From Phaeacidiphilus oryzae TH49 (lineage in GTDB: Bacteria > Actinomycetota > Actinomycetes > Streptomycetales > Streptomycetaceae), in contig NZ_JQMQ01000005.1 of NCBI RefSeq assembly GCF_000744815.1, forward strand, positions 6,405,801-6,469,800: 64,000 nt of DNA. The letters run 5' to 3'. A program made the translations under genes and the position numbers. Numbering within the stretch: the first letter of the stretch is position 1; the number at the start of each line of letters is the position of its first letter. Shown piece by piece: positions 60,532 through 64,000 of the stretch. The notes under the pieces were generated by a model. The model searched no databases. It worked only from the letters and a program-made list of their open reading frames with translations, and had not been told where the DNA came from.

Positions 60532-61326
60532 ATGACGGAACGCAAGGTGGCGGTGGTCACCGGAGCCAGCAGCGGGATCGGCGCCGCCTCCGCCCGGCGG
60601 CTCGCCGCCGACGGCTACCGGGTGGTGCTCACCGCCCGGCGGGCGGCCAGGCTGGAGGCCCTCGCCAAGGAGCTCAACGCGGCGGACGGCCTCACCGGCG
60701 CCGACGCCCACCTGGCGTACCCGCTGGACGTCACCGACCGGGCCGCCGTGCGCGCCTTCGCGGACTCCCTGGGCCGGGTGGACGTGCTGGTCAACGACGC
60801 CGGCGGGGCCTTCGGCGCGGAGTACGTGGAGGAGGCCGACCCGGCCGACTGGGAGCGGATGTTCCAGGTCAACGTGCTCGGCGTACTCCAGGTCACGCAG
60901 TCGCTGCTGCCCGCGCTGCGGGCCTCCGGCGCCGGCACCGTGGTGATCGTCTCCTCCACCGCCGCGCAGGTGGCGTACGAGGGCGGCGGCGGGTACGCGG
61001 CGGCCAAGCACGGCGTCCACGCCCTGGCCGGAAGCCTCCGCCTGGAGCTGTGCGGGGAGCCGATCCGGGTGATCGAGATCGCGCCGGGAATGGTGCAGAC
61101 CGACGAGTTCGCCCTCACCCGCTACCGCGGCGACGCCGACAAGGCGGCGGCCGTCTACGCCGGCGTCGAGCGGCCGCTCACCGCGGACGACGTGGCCGAC
61201 ACCGTCTCCTGGGCGGTCACCCGGCCCCCGCACGTCAACGTGGACCTGCTGGTCGTCCGCCCGGTCGCCCAGGCCGCACAGCACAAGGTCGCCCGCAGGC
61301 CCGCGGACGGAACCGAGGCGCACTGA
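60532..61326 (+). CDS. Short-chain dehydrogenase/reductase (SDR)
   Basis: 264 residues. The coenzyme site is VVTGASSGIGAASARRLA with LTARRAARLEAL (NADP preference). Structural NDAGGAFG, catalytic Ser VIVSSTAAQ, and Tyr/Lys GGYAAAKHG are all present. It starts 56 bp after the PPOX gene, so the two are likely co-transcribed. The substrate cannot be assigned. The C-terminus includes HVNVDLLVVRPVAQ, the typical end of the YdfG-like subgroup of SDRs (small alcohols or 3-hydroxy acids). Confidence 0.9.
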   Translation: MTERKVAVVTGASSGIGAASARRLAADGYRVVLTARRAARLEALAKELNAADGLTGADAHLAYPLDVTDRAAVRAFADSLGRVDVLVNDAGGAFGAEYVEEADPADWERMFQVNVLGVLQVTQSLLPALRASGAGTVVIVSSTAAQVAYEGGGGYAAAKHGVHALAGSLRLELCGEPIRVIEIAPGMVQTDEFALTRYRGDADKAAAVYAGVERPLTADDVADTVSWAVTRPPHVNVDLLVVRPVAQAAQHKVARRPADGTEAH

Positions 61327-61481
61327 GTTCCGCGGCGTGATGTCGCGCCCCCGGTGCAGCGCCGGAGGCGCGAGTAGGGGGCGCGGGAAACCGTACGGCC
61401 AGCCATCCGCTCTGCGGCACTCGGCTGCGAAATTCGGGTGGCAACCCGAGTGCCGTCGCCGGGTGCGGCGCCGTTTCGCAC

Positions 61482-61505
61482 GGGGCGCGCAGTTCCCCGC
61501 GCCCC
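61482..61505. repeat. Streptomyces-type intergenic repeat in a 336-bp gene-free spacer
   Basis: The spacer 61327-61662 contains no convincing gene. Within it lies a 24-base element starting GGGGCGCGCAGTT and ending CCGCGCCCC, whose reverse complement is the GGGGCGCGGGGAACT-GCGCG sequence seen many times in Streptomyces intergenic regions. It can fold as an imperfect hairpin (GGGGCGCG/CGCGCCCC). Confidence 0.75.
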
Positions 61506-61662
61506 TGGTTCGCGCCTGCGGCGCTGCCTCCGGGGCGGCGGCATCGCGGCGCGAAGCCCAGTAGACCCTGGCGGGTGCCGGCTCCGGAGCGCTACACTCG
61601 GCGGCGATGATCACTCAATCTCTCGCTGGATTGGGGGCACCGGTCGCACAAGGCGAGTGCTG

Positions 61663-62985
61663 ATGGGCACTCAGAACGCCGACCCGACCGGGGACGCCCG
61701 ACTTCTCTGCTGGCGGCGCGTGCGCGAGTTCGCCGTACCGCCCTCCATGATCGAGACCGCAACCGCCCATCGCCTGCGCGGCGACTGGGCGGGCGCCTGC
61801 GCCGCCGCACGGGTGGACGCCGATCTCGACCTGCGCCGGATCGCCCGCACCCACGGCCGCGGCCTCGCCGCGCGGATCCGCGCCGACCTCCGCCGGCTCG
61901 CCCCCGAACTGCTGCGCTGGCACCTTCCGAGGACCCTCCCGGACGGACTGCTCCGGCCCGGCCTGACGGTGGCGCTGGCCCGCTACGGCGGAGACCCGGC
62001 CGCCGCCGGCCGCCTCCACCTCGTCGCCCGTACGCCCCCGGCCTGGGCGGCCGGCGGGCAGCGGATCAGCCTCGCGCTGTGGGAGGGGGGAGGGGGCCGG
62101 CATCCCGACCGCCGGTTCCGGCTCGACCTGCACCGCCACCTCTGGGATGCGGACCGAGCCGGCGAGCTGCGCCTGCGCAGCGGTGCGGACCGGACGTCTG
62201 CCGGGGGCGCCGAGGCCGCCGAGCTCGCCGAGGCCGCCGGGCTGGCCGAGTGGGAGTTCGCGCGGTGCGCGGTGGAACGCTGGTCGGAGGAGGCGCGGAT
62301 CCTCCTGCGTGCCGAGGGGGGCCTCCCCGGGCCGGTCGCGGTCCGCCTCGGACGAGGTCGCCGACTGCTGCTGACCCCGGACGGGGGCCGCACCGAGGAG
62401 GACGGCCGGAACGGGCCGCCTCCGCCCCTGCTCCCCGACGCCGCGACCTGGGGGCTGCCCGATCTGGCGCTGCTGCGGGCCGGGTTGATCGAGCCCGACC
62501 GGCTGCATCCGCTGGTCGCCGAGGCGTTGGCGCCGCAGGCGCAGGCGCAGGCCCGGCGGGGGCCGCAGACCCGCCGACCGGGCGCGACCGGCCCCGGCCG
62601 GGATCCGCTGCTGGTCGACTGCCGGGGTGTCGAGCACCGCGTCGCCCTGGTCGGCGGCCGGCTCACCGCCCTCGACCACGGTCCTGAGGAGATCCGCCGA
62701 GAGGAACTGCTCGCCGCGCTGTCCGGCCGGCCGCTGCCCTGCCTGGACTTCATCGACCGAGCGCACCGTGCACCGGAGGAACTGGCCGACATCCGCGAGC
62801 GACTGCGGCACGGCGACACCTCAGGCGCCCTGGCGGTCGTCGAGGCCCTGCTGGGCGCGGACGCACTGCTCCGGGACGGCCCCCTGCGGGACGCGCTGGA
62901 GGAAGCAGTGCGGGGGCGGATCGCCCACGGGCTCTTCCGCGCCGGCCTCGCCTGTTCGGGCCCGCCACCCGGGCGCCGATACTGA
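61663..62985 (+). CDS. Conserved hypothetical protein preceding a MoxR-type ATPase
   Basis: 440 residues, not recognised. No signal peptide or membrane helices. It is rich in Arg, Leu and Ala, with amphipathic helices (for instance ADLRRLAPELLRWHLPRTL) and beta-like stretches with GRLHLVARTPP and RRLLLTPDGG, suggesting a multi-domain regulatory or scaffolding protein. ATG 61663 follows AAGGCGAG; GTG 61657 is also possible. The ATPase gene starts 20 bp after its stop. In actinomycetes similar long, divergent proteins sit before MoxR-AAA and VWA-domain genes, so a role in a MoxR-VWA chaperone-like system is likely. Confidence 0.78.
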   Translation: MGTQNADPTGDARLLCWRRVREFAVPPSMIETATAHRLRGDWAGACAAARVDADLDLRRIARTHGRGLAARIRADLRRLAPELLRWHLPRTLPDGLLRPGLTVALARYGGDPAAAGRLHLVARTPPAWAAGGQRISLALWEGGGGRHPDRRFRLDLHRHLWDADRAGELRLRSGADRTSAGGAEAAELAEAAGLAEWEFARCAVERWSEEARILLRAEGGLPGPVAVRLGRGRRLLLTPDGGRTEEDGRNGPPPPLLPDAATWGLPDLALLRAGLIEPDRLHPLVAEALAPQAQAQARRGPQTRRPGATGPGRDPLLVDCRGVEHRVALVGGRLTALDHGPEEIRREELLAALSGRPLPCLDFIDRAHRAPEELADIRERLRHGDTSGALAVVEALLGADALLRDGPLRDALEEAVRGRIAHGLFRAGLACSGPPPGRRY

Positions 62986-63005
62986 CCCCCCGTCACCGAC
63001 CCCCC

Positions 63006-64000
63006 ATGAGACCGATGCCGCATATGAATGGAGTCACCATCACCGCAAGCGCAACCGCCCCCACCGCCTCCCGCCCCCGCCCCCGGGTCGACGTGGCCGA
63101 AGCCCTCCTCGCGCTCCTCGGCGACACCCGCACCGAACCGCGCCCCGACACCCAGTTGGAGGCGCTCACCCTCGCCGTCGCCGCCGACCTCCCGGTGCTC
63201 CTCTGGGGAGAGCCGGGGATCGGCAAGACCGCGGCGATCACCCAGCTCGCCGAGGCCCTGGAGATGCCGCTGACCACCGTCATCGCCAGCGTCCACGAGC
63301 CCTCCGACTTCGCCGGACTGCCGGTGGTCGGCGCCGATCCGACGACCGAGGGCGTCCCGATGGCCCCACCCGACTGGGCGGTCCGACTGGTGCGGGACGG
63401 GCGCGGGCTGCTCTTCCTCGACGAGCTGTCCACGGCCCCGCCGGCCGTGCAGGCCGCCCTGCTCCGGCTGGTGCTGGAGCGCAGGGTCGGCTCGCTCCGG
63501 CTCCCGCCCGGGGTGCGGATCGTGGCCGCCGCCAACCCCAGGGCCTCGGCGGCCGACGGCTGGGAGCTGAGCCCGCCGCTGGCCAACCGCTTCGTCCACC
63601 TCCCCTGGGCGCACGACCACGAGGTGGTGGTCCGCGGCCTCGGCGGTGTCTGGCCGCGGGCCGACCTGCCCGCGCTGGACCCGGACCGGCTGCCCGCCGC
63701 GGTCCCCTTCGCCCGCCGCGCGGTCTGCGGACTGCTCGCGGCCCGGCCCGCTCTCGTCCACCGGCTGCCGAGCCGGGAGACCCAGCAGGGCGGGGCCTGG
63801 CCCTCGCCCCGCAGCTGGGAGATGACGCTCCGTCTGATCGCCTTCGCCGAGGCCGCCGGCACCTCCCGGGAGGTGCTGTCGCTGCTGGTCAGGGGGGCGG
63901 TCGGGGACGGCCCCGGCCTGGAACTGCTGGCCTCGATCGACCGGATGGACCTCCCCGATCCGGAGGCGCTGCTCGCCGACCCGCTGTCCGCCGAGCTTCC
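63006..64000 (+). CDS. MoxR-like AAA+ ATPase (partial, cut by window end)
   Basis: About 331 visible residues; the 3' end lies beyond 64000. The AAA+ core begins near residue 60: Walker A LLWGEPGIGKTAAI, Walker B LLFLDELSTAPPAVQAALL, sensor 1 VRIVAAANPRASAADGWEL, and LANRFVHLPW, which is the sensor/Arg-finger region of the MoxR group. The preceding stretch (FAGLPVVGADPTTEGVPMAPPDW) is the MoxR-type loop for substrate access. MoxR ATPases work with VWA proteins as chaperones for metal insertion or complex assembly. Three in-frame ATGs (63006, 63015, 63024) compete; none has a good ribosome-binding site. Confidence 0.9.
   Translation, partial: MRPMPHMNGVTITASATAPTASRPRPRVDVAEALLALLGDTRTEPRPDTQLEALTLAVAADLPVLLWGEPGIGKTAAITQLAEALEMPLTTVIASVHEPSDFAGLPVVGADPTTEGVPMAPPDWAVRLVRDGRGLLFLDELSTAPPAVQAALLRLVLERRVGSLRLPPGVRIVAAANPRASAADGWELSPPLANRFVHLPWAHDHEVVVRGLGGVWPRADLPALDPDRLPAAVPFARRAVCGLLAARPALVHRLPSRETQQGGAWPSPRSWEMTLRLIAFAEAAGTSREVLSLLVRGAVGDGPGLELLASIDRMDLPDPEALLADPLSAEL

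Overview
This window is about 72% G+C, with GTG and TTG starts, dense translationally coupled operons, many TetR and GntR regulators and almost no A/T-rich spacers. It also carries the widespread Streptomyces intergenic element of the GGGGCGCGGGGAACT type (61482-61505) and a Trp-leader attenuator ahead of an auxiliary-type tryptophanyl-tRNA synthetase. Together these point to a Streptomyces-like member of the Streptomycetaceae, probably chromosomal-arm or accessory DNA. No rRNA, tRNA, CRISPR array, transposase or phage structural gene was seen.

Region 1 (1-20.8 kb) is acyl-CoA catabolism with small housekeeping genes. A leftward, coupled operon encodes an HMG-CoA-synthase-like/OB-fold (DUF35) fusion, an SCP2-type thiolase, a class III CoA-transferase and an enoyl-CoA hydratase, followed by a GntR-FCD regulator. 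Divergent from it are a second enoyl-CoA hydratase and a second class III CoA-transferase. A fused double acyl-CoA dehydrogenase, a TetR regulator, and a fadA-fadB pair followed by another TetR complete a modular beta-oxidation set. The acid that is degraded cannot be named from sequence; branched or steroid-side-chain-like acids are plausible.

Region 2 (20.8-27.7 kb) holds single-gene functions: a DHFR/RibD-like reductase, an adenosine deaminase, an AhpD-like protein, trpS with a complete ribosome-mediated attenuator, an SDR/TetR divergent pair with two perfect 16-18 bp operators, the tRNA 2'-phosphotransferase KptA, and a luciferase-like monooxygenase.

Region 3 (27.9-32.65 kb) is a sharply lower-GC island (53-62% on sampled lines) of three co-directional genes: a small EACC1-like protein, a caspase-like protease with an intact His/Cys pair, and a 1051-residue PLD-nuclease/SF2-helicase/DUF3427 protein. 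It looks like a horizontally acquired biological-conflict (probably anti-phage) cassette and is the best candidate here for an undescribed system.

Region 4 (32.65-57.8 kb) begins with two paralogous membrane proteins of unknown function and then becomes an oxalate/formate catabolic locus. It contains moeA (Mo cofactor; apparent 3' frameshift), formyl-CoA:oxalate CoA-transferase (frc), NAD(P) transhydrogenase (pntA1-A2-B), a second succinyl-CoA ligase (sucCD), a ketopantoate-reductase-like enzyme, an OFA oxalate/formate antiporter, a soluble NAD+-dependent Mo formate dehydrogenase (fdsGBAD), a GntR, a LysR and oxalyl-CoA decarboxylase (oxc). A shared sequence close to ATACTGTATGCAAT lies upstream of frc, sucC/panE-like, the OFA transporter, fdsG, gntR and lysR, which predicts one regulon, probably controlled by the local GntR.

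Region 5 (57.8-64 kb) contains an SGNH hydrolase, a YHS-domain protein divergent from a TetR, a PPOX-family protein, an SDR, and the start of an operon encoding an unknown 440-residue protein and a MoxR-like AAA+ ATPase cut by the window edge.
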